DNA of 64,000 nucleotides from Paractinoplanes lichenicola. GTDB lineage: Bacteria > Actinomycetota > Actinomycetes > Mycobacteriales > Micromonosporaceae. The notes below the pieces were generated by a model. The model had not been told where the DNA came from and did no database searches. It saw nothing but the letters and a program-made list of their open reading frames with translations. The stretch is taken from contig NZ_JAENHO010000002.1 in the NCBI RefSeq assembly GCF_016785085.1, positions 744,001 to 808,000 on the forward strand, written 5' to 3'. Of the stretch, positions 1 through 9,598 are shown in pieces. The translations under genes and the position numbers were made by a program. Each line of letters starts with the position of its first letter. Position 1 is the first letter of the stretch.

Positions 1-1
1 C

Positions 2-3000
2 CGCACGGCCCGCAGCAAGCCCGGCAACGCCAAGGACGGCTACGACGGCCTGGCCCAGCGCCTCGGCGCCGCCGCCCCGCAGTTCCTGCCGACCTTCTGG
101 GAGCAGGCCGGCCGCGCCTTCGTGGCCGCCGAGAACGCCCGGATGGCCGGCACCTGCTTCACCGAGGCCCGCCGCGCCGAGCAGGTGCACGGGCTGGTCA
201 TCGACGAGGACAGGGTGCGCGACGTGCACCTCGAGTTCGCCTTCGCCGGTGCGCTGACGGCCGCCATGCTGGCCGAGTACGGGCGCGGCGTCACCGGCCG
301 CCGCGACCCCGCCGAGGCGTACGAGCTGGTGCGCACTCTTGCCCTGCGCCGGGTCGCCGGTGGTCTGCCGCCGCACGCGTCGATGGCGGCCGACCTGGCC
401 CGGCTGGCCAAGGCGGCCGGGCTCGACGCCGAGCAGCAGGCCGACGAGGTCGTCACCCAGCTGCTGACCTATCCCGCGATGGCCCGTTCGCATCCGTCGG
501 TGTGGAAGGCGTATCGCAAGAGCCTCGTCCGGCTGGCGAAGCGCGACGCCGCCGTCCGGTTCCGCCTGCTCGAGATCTTCCCCGACCCGCCGGGCTGGGA
601 CACCGACATCACCGAGCAGTGGCTCGAGCTGCTGGAGGCCGCCGGCACGGCCGACGAGCTGACCGGCGCCGGCACGTGGGACGGCCGCTCCGCCCGCTGG
701 CTCGAACGGTTCCTCGCGTCCCGCGGCTCCGGCTATCGCGGCGTCAAGCGCAACGCCCGGCTGCTCGGGCTGGTCGAGCGCATGATCCCGCGGCTGCTGA
801 CCGAGGGGGAGGTCGAGCTCGCGCCCCACCGTTACCGGGTCGAGCTCGACGTGCTCGACCTGTGCCTGGCCGGCGGCGTGCCGGTCGCCATCCCCGAGGG
901 TCACTTCCGGGGCGGGCTCGACCTCGACGAATGGGCTCGCGACCAGCTGCCGGGCCGTCGTGACCTGGCCGCGCTGGCCGCCGACCCGCGCCTGCGGCCG
1001 CTGCTCAAACTGGGGGTGCGGGCCGCGATCGCCCGGCTCCGCGAGGGCAGCGCGCTCACCAGTCCCGCTCTTCCCGTCCGTACGGTGGAGCAGGTGCTCG
1101 CCGTGGCCGGTGTGCGCGAGGTGCTCGCCGAGATCGTGCGCGAGCAGACCAGCCGGGCCGCCGCGGGCACCGTCGCCGGGCTCGACGTCTCGCTGAGCGA
1201 GCTGGCCGCGCTGTGGTCGCCGACCGGCATGGCGCTGGTGCCCGACGGCTTCCGCGAGCTGACCGAGGTCGACATGGCCACGGTCGTCGCGCGCACCCTG
1301 CGGGCCGGCCTGCCCGCCGAGTTCGTCTGGCCGGCGTACGAGGCGGCCGCGAGCGAGAAGAAAAACTTGCGGATCGGCGAGTCCTGGCCCGAGATCGTGC
1401 TCTACGACGACCAATCGGCCCACGTGGTCACGCCCGGCGGCCAGGTCACCGAGCACGTCTATCGCATCCCGCCCCAGGGCGACCGGCACGCCCGCGCGCA
1501 CTATCCGCACACCGCCTGCTTCTCCGTCGACGGCGACCTGGTCGTCGCGTGGACGACCGAGGACGGCTCGGCCGCCTACTGGGCGTCGCGCCCCGACGAT
1601 CGGCACGAGCACAACTGGACCCCGCACCGGCGGGGCTGGGGAGTGCCCGCCCAACCGCTGCCTTTGCCCGGCGGCGGGCTCACCACCGGCGTGGGTCCGG
1701 TGCACGCGGGTGACGTGCGCGGCCCCGCCGAGATCTTCCCGCTGGCGAGCGACGGCCAGGCGTTCTGGCGGTGCGAGCAGGAGGAAGGCGCCTGGCGGTG
1801 GCGCGAGTTCGATCCCCGTACGGGGGAGCTGGGCCGTTACAGCGTTCCCGCGTTCCTGGCCGGGCTCGCGCCGGGCGAGGAGCTGGCGGCCGAGCGCTGC
1901 CAGGTGCGCCCGGCCGTGCCCGAGTTCGCCGCGTCGCCGCTCGGCGTGCGGGACGGGCAGATCGGCTGGCGCTCGGCCACGGCCGGGGGCGTACGGGTGG
2001 GGGTGGGCATCGACGGCCGTCGCGTGACCCTGACCGAGGAGACGCTCTATCGGGTCGGGCGCACCGACCTCGACCGGCTCTCGGGTGCGGTGACGATGCC
2101 GGGCTCGGCCGAGGTGCTGCCGGTGACCCAGCTCGACGGCTATCCCCACGCGCGCACCCGGATCTGGACGGCCGACGGCGAGCACCTGCTGGCCGAGCAC
2201 AACGAGGGCTCCTCCACCCTGCCCCCGCTGGCCTGGTGGCACGCGTTGCGCACCCGCGACGAGGCCGGCTCGGCCGCCCTGCGCAAGCTCGACGACGAGA
2301 CCGCGGCCCGGCTGCTCACGGTCGACGCCGACGTCACCGGCACGACCGCGGTCAACAAGGCCGTCACGGCCAACCTGGTGGCCCACCTGCCGGCGGTCAC
2401 CGACGTCGCGCTCCGGGCCCGGCTGGCCGAGGTGATCTCGCGGGCCGTGCGCATGCGCCGCCGCCTGGCCGAGATCCCCGAGCATCTCGACACCGTGCCC
2501 GAGGCCGCCCCCGCGTCGCTGTCGGTCACCGACGACGCCCTCGACCAGGCGTGGGACGGTCTCACCTCAGGCCACCGGGTCTATTACGGCAACGGCTCGG
2601 GGCGGCATCAGACCCTCGAGCAGGTCCGCCTGGTCGGCGCCCTGCTGCGCGACGGCGCGGGGCGCGGCGAGATCCCCGCGGTCGGCTCCGCCTGGACGGG
2701 GCTGCTGGCCGGGCTGGGCGGGGTCGCGCTGCGGGCCGCCGCCGCGTCGACGCTGCCGGCGGATCGCGAGGCGCTCGCCGTCTTCCTGGGCGAACTGGCC
2801 GGCACCCCGCTGGCCGGCGACGGCCCGCCGGCCCGGCTGGTGCAGCTGACCCAGCCCCGCGCGAGCGCGAGCGAAGTGGAGGTCCGGCGTGACGGCGAGC
2901 GGCTCACCGTCCTCTTCCCGCCGCAGCAGAACTATCACCAGGGCCGGCGGCGCTGGGAGCGGGACGCGGTCCAGGTCTCGCCCGACGGCGTCTTCACGCT

Positions 3001-4396
3001 GCCCGAGGGCGTCAACCTGCGCCGGGAGTTCCCGGTCGGCGGCCGGCTGACGGGCGAGCGGCTGCGCACGTTCCTCACCCTGCTGGCCGAGCGCGGCCCC
3101 GCGCCGTGGCGTCCGGAGGCGGCCGACGCCCTGACCACGGCGACCGGCATGACCCGGGGCGAGGCCGTTCTGCTGCTGGCCGGGCTGCCCGGCATCACCG
3201 CCTGGGAGGCCAACTTCCTGACCGCCGAGCAGCGGACGACCCTGGGCCTGAGCGCCGCGCACGCCAAGGTGGCCCGGGCCTCGCTGAGCGAGCTGACCGC
3301 CCGGCAACGGCTGGCGCTGCTCGACGCCGCGATGCCGGCCGACCCGGCCGGCCTGTGGTCGCACGGCCCCGACGTGACCGCGCTCGCCGAGCAGTGGATC
3401 GCGCTGCGGGGCCGCCAGATCCCCGTACCGGAAGATCTGGTGGCCGACTTCGCCCGAGTGGTCGACGACTCGGTGGCGGCGGCCGTGCTGCAGGCGATCG
3501 CCGGGCCCCAGGCGGGTGACTGGCTCAGCACGGACGGCCGCAGCGAGGCCGAGGGATATTGGCAACTGATGACCCGGGCCGACGAGGGCACGCCGTTCGC
3601 CGAGCCATATCTGAAGGCGGTGGCGGTCGCGTTGCCCTGGCTGGCATACAGGCTGCGCTGGGAGGATCCGCTGCGGGCGGCCCTGCCCGAGGCGTTGCGG
3701 CTGGCCCGGGCGCGAATCGCCAACCCGGCCCTGCTCGTCGGCAACGGCTACTTCGACAACGCCCGGACGCCGGAGGTCGGCCCGGCGCTGTATGTGCACA
3801 GCCCGCACGGCACGTACGCCAGCTGCCACGTCGCCCCGGCCAAGCTGACCGGCGCCGACGATCCGGCGCTCGGCTTCGTCGACGACGAGACCGCCACGGC
3901 CCTGCGCGTGCTGCTCTCCGACTGGGTCGACGTGCTCGTGTCCACACCGGAGGGTGCGACCGGCGATCCGCGCGATCCCCGGGTGAGCGCGCCGCAGGTG
4001 GTCGCCGAGGTCGCCGAGCGGCACGGGCTCGACACCGACACCGCGGCGTATTACTTGCAGGTGCTCACCCTGCCCGACCCGACCGACAAGGCCGTGCAGG
4101 GCTTCAACGGCTGGAAGCTGGCCGCGGTCCGCAAGGCGCAGCAGGCCCTCGTCGCGGCCGAGCTTCTCGTGCAGGCCAAACGGGAACGGGCCGGACGGCC
4201 GGTGTTCCTGCCCGGCGGCTGGCAGGCGACCCGCGCGCCGCGGCTGCCGGTGGAGAGCTGGAAGGAGCAGTTCCTGATCGGTGTGGGCAAGGCGCAGACG
4301 GTCGCGCAGCCGCTGCCTGACCTGTTCGCCGCGGCCTGGGCCCGGGTCACCGCCGGCGACGTGCCCCGCTATCGCGACCTCGAGGAGAAGCCGTGA
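2..4396 (+). CDS. Very large helical protein of a MoxR-vWA operon, 5' end outside the window
   Basis: The frame is open from the first complete codon of the window, so the true start lies upstream; about 1464 residues are visible. I recognise no catalytic motif. The first third is Leu/Ala/Arg-rich and looks alpha-helical and repeat-like. A central stretch around residues 490-720 is rich in Trp, Gly and His and reads like beta-structure. The C-terminal part is again helical. The stop overlaps the start of the MoxR ATPase gene (GTGA), which implies translational coupling, and the two genes after that are coupled in the same way. Large proteins of this kind beside MoxR and vWA genes are thought to be clients or adaptors of the ATPase; that role is inferred only from context. 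DUF4132-like or VMAP-like annotation is possible, but I cannot confirm it. Confidence 0.85.
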   Translation, partial: RTARSKPGNAKDGYDGLAQRLGAAAPQFLPTFWEQAGRAFVAAENARMAGTCFTEARRAEQVHGLVIDEDRVRDVHLEFAFAGALTAAMLAEYGRGVTGRRDPAEAYELVRTLALRRVAGGLPPHASMAADLARLAKAAGLDAEQQADEVVTQLLTYPAMARSHPSVWKAYRKSLVRLAKRDAAVRFRLLEIFPDPPGWDTDITEQWLELLEAAGTADELTGAGTWDGRSARWLERFLASRGSGYRGVKRNARLLGLVERMIPRLLTEGEVELAPHRYRVELDVLDLCLAGGVPVAIPEGHFRGGLDLDEWARDQLPGRRDLAALAADPRLRPLLKLGVRAAIARLREGSALTSPALPVRTVEQVLAVAGVREVLAEIVREQTSRAAAGTVAGLDVSLSELAALWSPTGMALVPDGFRELTEVDMATVVARTLRAGLPAEFVWPAYEAAASEKKNLRIGESWPEIVLYDDQSAHVVTPGGQVTEHVYRIPPQGDRHARAHYPHTACFSVDGDLVVAWTTEDGSAAYWASRPDDRHEHNWTPHRRGWGVPAQPLPLPGGGLTTGVGPVHAGDVRGPAEIFPLASDGQAFWRCEQEEGAWRWREFDPRTGELGRYSVPAFLAGLAPGEELAAERCQVRPAVPEFAASPLGVRDGQIGWRSATAGGVRVGVGIDGRRVTLTEETLYRVGRTDLDRLSGAVTMPGSAEVLPVTQLDGYPHARTRIWTADGEHLLAEHNEGSSTLPPLAWWHALRTRDEAGSAALRKLDDETAARLLTVDADVTGTTAVNKAVTANLVAHLPAVTDVALRARLAEVISRAVRMRRRLAEIPEHLDTVPEAAPASLSVTDDALDQAWDGLTSGHRVYYGNGSGRHQTLEQVRLVGALLRDGAGRGEIPAVGSAWTGLLAGLGGVALRAAAASTLPADREALAVFLGELAGTPLAGDGPPARLVQLTQPRASASEVEVRRDGERLTVLFPPQQNYHQGRRRWERDAVQVSPDGVFTLPEGVNLRREFPVGGRLTGERLRTFLTLLAERGPAPWRPEAADALTTATGMTRGEAVLLLAGLPGITAWEANFLTAEQRTTLGLSAAHAKVARASLSELTARQRLALLDAAMPADPAGLWSHGPDVTALAEQWIALRGRQIPVPEDLVADFARVVDDSVAAAVLQAIAGPQAGDWLSTDGRSEAEGYWQLMTRADEGTPFAEPYLKAVAVALPWLAYRLRWEDPLRAALPEALRLARARIANPALLVGNGYFDNARTPEVGPALYVHSPHGTYASCHVAPAKLTGADDPALGFVDDETATALRVLLSDWVDVLVSTPEGATGDPRDPRVSAPQVVAEVAERHGLDTDTAAYYLQVLTLPDPTDKAVQGFNGWKLAAVRKAQQALVAAELLVQAKRERAGRPVFLPGGWQATRAPRLPVESWKEQFLIGVGKAQTVAQPLPDLFAAAWARVTAGDVPRYRDLEEKP

Positions 4397-5487
4397 CCGC
4401 CCGCCAGATCGACCCGCCCGAGCTGCGCTACGCCGACGAGCTGGCCTTCCTCGCCGCCGCCGACGAGGGCCCGCGCCCGCCCGGCTGGCGGCTCACCCCG
4501 CGGGCCGTGGTCACGTTCGTGGCCGGCTCGGGCGGCGCGCCGGTCAACGGCCGGGTCATCGAGCCCAAGTTCGTCGGCGAGCGCGCCCTGGTCGAGCGGT
4601 GCGTCGTCACGCTGGCCGGGGAGCGCGGGCTGCTGCTGGTGGGCGAGCCCGGCACGGCCAAGTCGATGCTGTCCGAGCTGCTCGCCGCGGCCGTCTGCGG
4701 CACGAGCGCGCTGGCCGTGCAGGGCACCGCGGGCACGAGCGAGGACCAGCTCCGGTACGGCTGGAACTACGCGCTGCTGCTGGCCCAGGGGCCCTCGCCC
4801 GAGTCGCTGGTGCCGTCGCCGATCCTCACCGCCATGCGCACCGCGGCCGTCGCCCGCGTCGAGGAGATCACCCGCTGCCTGCCCGAGGTGCAGGACGCCC
4901 TGGTTTCGATCATGTCGGAGCGCCGGATCAGCGTGCCCGAGCTCGGCACCACGGACTTCGCGGTGCCCGGGTTCTGCCTGATCGCCACGGCCAACCTGCG
5001 CGACCGCGGCGTCTCCGAGATGTCGGCCGCGCTCAAACGCCGCTTCAACTTCGAGGTGGTGCCGCCGATCGCCGACCTCGACGCCGAGGTGGCGCTGGTG
5101 ACCCGCCAGGCCCGCTCCGCCGTCGAACGCGGCGGGGCCACCTTCGGCATCGACGAGGCGGTGCTCGAGACGCTGGTGACGGCGTTCCGCGATTTGCGTA
5201 CGGGCAGCAGCGCCGAAGGCTGGGAGGTGGAACGCCCGTCGTCGGTGATGAGCACGGCCGAGGCGGTCGCGGTGGCCGCCTCGATCGGGCTGTCCACGGC
5301 GTACCTGCCCGGCCCCGACCCGCTGTCGCTGCTGCCCGGCCACCTGCTCGGCGTGGTCCGCAAGGACGACCCGGCCGACGCCGAACGCCTGCTGGCCTAC
5401 TGGGACGGCGCCCTGCGCCGGCGGGCCGAGGCGGGTTCGCGCATGTGGCGCCAACTGTGGGAACACCGGGACGTGCTACGTGACTGA
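4393..5487 (+). CDS. MoxR-family AAA+ ATPase
   Basis: This 364-residue protein has the single AAA+ module of the MoxR/RavA branch. The Walker A motif GEPGTAKS lies near residues 84-91. A Walker B-like segment ending VEEI is near 155, where a Glu pair replaces the usual DE, and the sensor 1 segment ATANLRDRG is near 197. MoxR ATPases act as chaperones that remodel or load cofactors into partner proteins, usually with a vWA-domain protein encoded next door; that partner is the next gene here. The GTG start overlaps the upstream stop, and the stop overlaps the next GTG start, so the four genes form one coupled operon. The family call is secure; the substrate is unknown. Confidence 0.93.
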   Translation: MTARQIDPPELRYADELAFLAAADEGPRPPGWRLTPRAVVTFVAGSGGAPVNGRVIEPKFVGERALVERCVVTLAGERGLLLVGEPGTAKSMLSELLAAAVCGTSALAVQGTAGTSEDQLRYGWNYALLLAQGPSPESLVPSPILTAMRTAAVARVEEITRCLPEVQDALVSIMSERRISVPELGTTDFAVPGFCLIATANLRDRGVSEMSAALKRRFNFEVVPPIADLDAEVALVTRQARSAVERGGATFGIDEAVLETLVTAFRDLRTGSSAEGWEVERPSSVMSTAEAVAVAASIGLSTAYLPGPDPLSLLPGHLLGVVRKDDPADAERLLAYWDGALRRRAEAGSRMWRQLWEHRDVLRD

Positions 5488-8400
5488 CCCCCGGTCGCAG
5501 CTCGCCGCGCCGACCGATTCCCGGTCGCAGACAGCCGCGCCGACCGACCCTCGGTCGCAGATAGCCGCGCTGGCCGACGACCCCCGCGTCCAGCTGATCG
5601 GCGTCCGCCATCACTCCCCGGTGCTGGCGGCCGCCGTGCCGGCCCTGCTCGACGCCTTCGCCCCGGCGACGGTGCTGGTCGAGCTCCCGGCCGAGATGCA
5701 ACCATGGCTGCGCTGGCTGGCCGACCCCGCGCTGTCGGCTCCGGTCGCGCTGGCCGCGGCCACTGTGGACGGGCCGGTCGCGTTCTACCCGTTCGCCGAC
5801 TTCAGCCCCGAACTGGCCGCCCTGCGGTGGGCTTTCGAGCACGGCATCCCCGCCATCTGCTGCGATCTGCCTTTGACGGACCCCGCCCGCCAGGACGACT
5901 ACGCGGCTGCCCTTCCCGCTCCGGCCGGTGTGCCGTCGCTCGATCCCTCGGCTCAGCCGTCGCCCGGGCCAACGTCTGCCGGGCCAGGCGAGCGAACGGT
6001 GGGGCCGTCTTCCGCCCTGACGGACCGACCGCCGTCGGGTGGGCCGTTGTCGGCTCCGGCGTTGGGGCCGACGCTCGGCGAGACCGTGCAGGCGACCCTG
6101 TCGGGGCGCGCCGGTGACGATCTGTGGGACCGATGGGTCGAGGCCGCCGCGCCGGGGAACTCGCCCGAGTCGGTGCGCCGAGCCGCGCTGGCCGTCGGCT
6201 GGGCGCTACGCCACGACGCCTCCCGTGCGAACATCGACGACCTCGACTTGGCTCGCGAAGCCTGGATGAGAGGCCACCTCGCCCTGACGCAGGGCCGAGT
6301 CTCCGTCGTCATCGGCGCTTTCCACGCCCCCGCGCTCCTGGACGGCCCGATCCCGCCCTCGTTCTCCGCCCACTGGTCCAGCCACACCGCCGCCACCCGT
6401 GAGGCCGCGTCGGGCGCTAGTTCCGCGACCGGCAAGTCCGCGATGAGTGGCTCGGCGCCCGTCGACGTTGCGTCCGGTGGCTCTGCTGCCGTTGGCCCTG
6501 CGCCCGACGACTCTGCGCCCGACGACTCTGCGCCCGTCGACTCTGCGCCCGACGACTCTGCGCCCGTCGACGTTGCGTCCGGTGGCTCTGCTGCCGTTGG
6601 CGCCGTGCCCGGCGACATGGCGCTCGGCGACGCCATGCCCGGCGACACGGCGCTTGGCGACGCCATGCCCGGCAGTTCTGCGGCCGCTGATTCTGGGTCC
6701 GGCGACTCCGCGTCTGGCGACGTCGCGCCCGCTGGCCCTTTGCTTGCTCGTCCGGGCGCAGGCTCGGGGACTGCTGGGCCTGTTGTTTCGCTTGTGCCCT
6801 ATACGTTTGATCTGCTTGATGCGCGGTCCGGCTATCCGGCCGGGATTCGGGATCCGCGGTGGCAGCAAGCCGTTTTCGAGTGTGGAGCTGAGCCGGAGGG
6901 AGTTCGGCGGGCGGCCGACCGGTTCGCCGTCGAGGTGGCTCGGGAGTTGCGCGGGCAGGGGCAACCGGCCGGGCCCGGCGAGGCGGCCGAAGTGGCTCGG
7001 CTGGCCGGGGATCTGGCGTCGCTGCGGTCGTTGCCCGCGCCCGGTCGTGGTGAGCTTGTCGAGGCGTTGCAGACCGTGCTCGCGCAGGGCGCTCCCGTGG
7101 GCGTGGGCCGTGGAGTGGCGAAGGCCATGGAGACCGTCCTGATCGGACGGCAGCGGGGTCGCCTGCCCAAGGGGGCGCCCGTCACGGGGTTGCGGCCGGC
7201 CGTGGAGCGCGATCTGAAGCGGCTCAAGCTCGCCGGTCCCGGGGACAAGTGGCAACGCGTCCGGCTCGATCCGATGCGGTCGCCCACCGACCGGGAACGG
7301 GATCACACGATCCGGCGGCTCAACGCGTGCGGCGCCTTCTACGGCAGTGCGGGCACGGCGGGGCCGGTGCCGGGCGGCGAGACGCTGACCACCACGTGGC
7401 GGGTGGAGTGGACGCCCACGGCCGACGCCGCGCTGGCCATTGCCGGGTTGCACGGCGTGACGCTCGCGCAGGCGGCCGAGGGGGTGCTGGCGAGCCGTCG
7501 CCGCCGCGAGCAACGCGATGGCGGGCCGACCGCCGAGCAGGCCCTGGACGGGCTCGAGGAGGCGGCCGCGTGCGGGCTGCCGGGGCTGGCCTGCGAGCGG
7601 TTGTCCGACGTACGGGAAATGGTGGGTTCGCTCGATCAGATCGTGGCGGCGCTGCGGCTGCTCGGGCGGCTCCAACGCGGTCATCTCGGTGAGCCGCTCG
7701 CGGGCGTGCCCGAGGCGCGCGACACGTTGCACGCCTCGGCGGTGGCGGCGATCGGTGGGCTGACCGGTTCGCAACGCGTGGAGGACGCGCGGGCCCTGCT
7801 CGACCTGGTGCAGTCGGCCGACGAGTCCGGTCGCCGGCTCCGGCTCGGCCACGCGATCAAGACGCTGGCCCGCGACGGCTCACCCCTGATGCGCGGCGCC
7901 GCGGCGGCCGTCGGGGTGCTGCTGGGGCACGAGGAGCCACAAGCTTTCGGCGTACGCCTGGGGTCGTGGGCCGACCTGCCCGGCGCCGAGGCCACCGACC
8001 GCCTCCGCGGCGCCCTGAGCGTGGCCGGTGCCCTGTTGCAGTCGCCCGGCGAGGCGTTGACGCCCCTGCTGACCGTCATCGAGGACATGCCCGACGACAC
8101 CTTCGTACGCCGATTGCCCGCCCTGCGCGGCGGCTTCGACGCCCTGTCCCCGGCCGACCGCGACCGCCTACTGCAAACGGTGACCACCGAACACGGCGAG
8201 TTCTCGACCGAACTGCCCACCGACGCCACCACGCTGGCCGCCTGGCTCGCCGCCGACCGTGCGGGCGCCGCCGCGATCCGGGGCATGACCGCTTCAACGG
8301 GCACTCCATCCGCAACTGCAGCGATCCCGGCTCCCTCAACGCCTCCGAACCCTGCAGCCACGAATCCGGCGGCTTCGAGTCTTGTGCCGCCTGCAAATCC

Positions 8401-9598
8401 GGAGACGGCTCCGGACCTTGCCACGCCCGCGAATCCCGTCCCACCCGCGAATTCCGACCATTCTGGGGCCGCCTTTTCGTCCTTTGTGGATGACGGCGCG
8501 ACGGCGATCGGGGCGGTGGAGCGGTGGCGGCTGTTGCTCGGGCGGGAGAGTGAGCGGCTGTCGCAGCGGCAACGGCGGCTGGCGACGGCGCTCGACGAGC
8601 TCTACGGGGCCGGGCGCGGCGAGGGTGCGTACACGGTCGGTGGTGGGGGTGGGCAGGAGGCCGCCTACCCCGAGGTGCGGGACTGGCTGACCGATGTGGA
8701 GGCGCTGTTCGGGGCCGATGTGCGCGACGAGGTGCTGGCCCGGGCGGCCGAGAAGGGGCGGCTCGACGCCTTGATGGCGGCCGACCCTGACCGCGTACGG
8801 GCGTCGGTTGATCTGTTGCATGCGGTGCTCTCGCTGGCCGGTGGGCTGCCCGAGGCCCGGTTGGCCAAGCTGCGGCCGTTGGTCGCCCGGCTCACCGATG
8901 AGCTGACCGCGCGGCTGGCCCGGCGGATCCGGCCCGCGCTGACCGGCATCGGGACGCCGCGGCCCACGCTGCGGCCGACGGGGCGGCTCGACCTGGCGGC
9001 GACGGTGCGGCGCAACCTGCACACCGTACGGGCCGACGACGCCGGGCGGCCGCGGATCGTTCCGGAGCGGCCGGTGTTCCGCAGCCGCGGGCGGCGCAGC
9101 GTCGACTGGCAGGTGATTCTGCTGGTCGACGTGTCGGGGTCGATGGAGGAGTCGACGATCTGGGCCGCGCTCACGGCGTCGGTGCTGGCCGGGGTGCCCG
9201 CGCTGCGGACGCACTTCGTCACGTTCTCGACCGAGGTGATCGACCTGACCGACCGCGTGACCGACCCGCTGTCGCTGCTGCTGGGAATCCGCGTCGGCGG
9301 CGGCACGCACATCGCCGCGGCGCTGCGGTACGCCCGGCAGATGAGCATCGTGCCCGCGCGCACGATGGTCGTGACGATCAGCGACTTCGAGGAGGGCTTC
9401 CCGATCGGTGACCTGCTCGGCGCCACCCGGGCCCTGGTCGACGACGGCATGACCCTGCTCGGCTGCGCCAGCCTCGACGACCGGGGCCGGCCGCGCTACA
9501 GCACCGGCGTGGCGGGGCAGCTCGTCGCGGCGGGGATGCCGGTGGCCGCGCTGAGCCCGCTCGAGCTGGCCGGCTGGATCGGGGACCGGGTCCGATGA
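5480..9598 (+). CDS. DUF5682-type protein with C-terminal von Willebrand factor A domain
   Basis: The protein has 1372 residues. Its N-terminus carries a segment GVRHHSPV followed by VLVELPAE, typical of DUF5682 proteins; a relation to Tiki/TraB-like folds is my guess. Residues about 300-420 are low-complexity Ala/Pro/Asp/Ser repeats and probably form a flexible linker. A second low-complexity Pro/Ala linker lies near 945-1000. The last 160 residues are a vWA domain with the MIDAS motif DVSGS near residue 1217 and GGGTHI near 1274, so it should bind a divalent metal. MoxR ATPases normally work on such vWA partners. The GTG start overlaps the MoxR stop, and the stop shares ATGA with the SWIM gene. 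The domain calls are firm; the biochemical role is unknown. Confidence 0.9.
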   Translation: MTDPRSQLAAPTDSRSQTAAPTDPRSQIAALADDPRVQLIGVRHHSPVLAAAVPALLDAFAPATVLVELPAEMQPWLRWLADPALSAPVALAAATVDGPVAFYPFADFSPELAALRWAFEHGIPAICCDLPLTDPARQDDYAAALPAPAGVPSLDPSAQPSPGPTSAGPGERTVGPSSALTDRPPSGGPLSAPALGPTLGETVQATLSGRAGDDLWDRWVEAAAPGNSPESVRRAALAVGWALRHDASRANIDDLDLAREAWMRGHLALTQGRVSVVIGAFHAPALLDGPIPPSFSAHWSSHTAATREAASGASSATGKSAMSGSAPVDVASGGSAAVGPAPDDSAPDDSAPVDSAPDDSAPVDVASGGSAAVGAVPGDMALGDAMPGDTALGDAMPGSSAAADSGSGDSASGDVAPAGPLLARPGAGSGTAGPVVSLVPYTFDLLDARSGYPAGIRDPRWQQAVFECGAEPEGVRRAADRFAVEVARELRGQGQPAGPGEAAEVARLAGDLASLRSLPAPGRGELVEALQTVLAQGAPVGVGRGVAKAMETVLIGRQRGRLPKGAPVTGLRPAVERDLKRLKLAGPGDKWQRVRLDPMRSPTDRERDHTIRRLNACGAFYGSAGTAGPVPGGETLTTTWRVEWTPTADAALAIAGLHGVTLAQAAEGVLASRRRREQRDGGPTAEQALDGLEEAAACGLPGLACERLSDVREMVGSLDQIVAALRLLGRLQRGHLGEPLAGVPEARDTLHASAVAAIGGLTGSQRVEDARALLDLVQSADESGRRLRLGHAIKTLARDGSPLMRGAAAAVGVLLGHEEPQAFGVRLGSWADLPGAEATDRLRGALSVAGALLQSPGEALTPLLTVIEDMPDDTFVRRLPALRGGFDALSPADRDRLLQTVTTEHGEFSTELPTDATTLAAWLAADRAGAAAIRGMTASTGTPSATAAIPAPSTPPNPAATNPAASSLVPPANPETAPDLATPANPVPPANSDHSGAAFSSFVDDGATAIGAVERWRLLLGRESERLSQRQRRLATALDELYGAGRGEGAYTVGGGGGQEAAYPEVRDWLTDVEALFGADVRDEVLARAAEKGRLDALMAADPDRVRASVDLLHAVLSLAGGLPEARLAKLRPLVARLTDELTARLARRIRPALTGIGTPRPTLRPTGRLDLAATVRRNLHTVRADDAGRPRIVPERPVFRSRGRRSVDWQVILLVDVSGSMEESTIWAALTASVLAGVPALRTHFVTFSTEVIDLTDRVTDPLSLLLGIRVGGGTHIAAALRYARQMSIVPARTMVVTISDFEEGFPIGDLLGATRALVDDGMTLLGCASLDDRGRPRYSTGVAGQLVAAGMPVAALSPLELAGWIGDRVR
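6450..6745 (+). repeat. Degenerate 15-bp tandem repeats within the DUF5682-vWA gene
   Basis: The coding sequence repeats a 15-bp unit close to GACTCTGCGCCCGAC several times between about 6500 and 6560. A longer block of about 42 bp encoding VDVASGGSAAVG occurs twice, near 6460 and 6562. All copies stay in frame and encode Ala/Pro/Asp/Ser-rich linker. Confidence 0.85.

Noticed and set aside
2567..4024. Minus-strand open frame of 485 codons opposite the first large gene
   Set aside because: Composition is typical of antisense high-G+C sequence, and the plus strand carries the coupled operon gene.
6206..7852. Minus-strand open frame of 548 codons opposite the DUF5682-vWA gene
   Set aside because: Arg/Gly/Gln-rich antisense frame without recognisable domains; the plus-strand gene has a vWA domain in frame.
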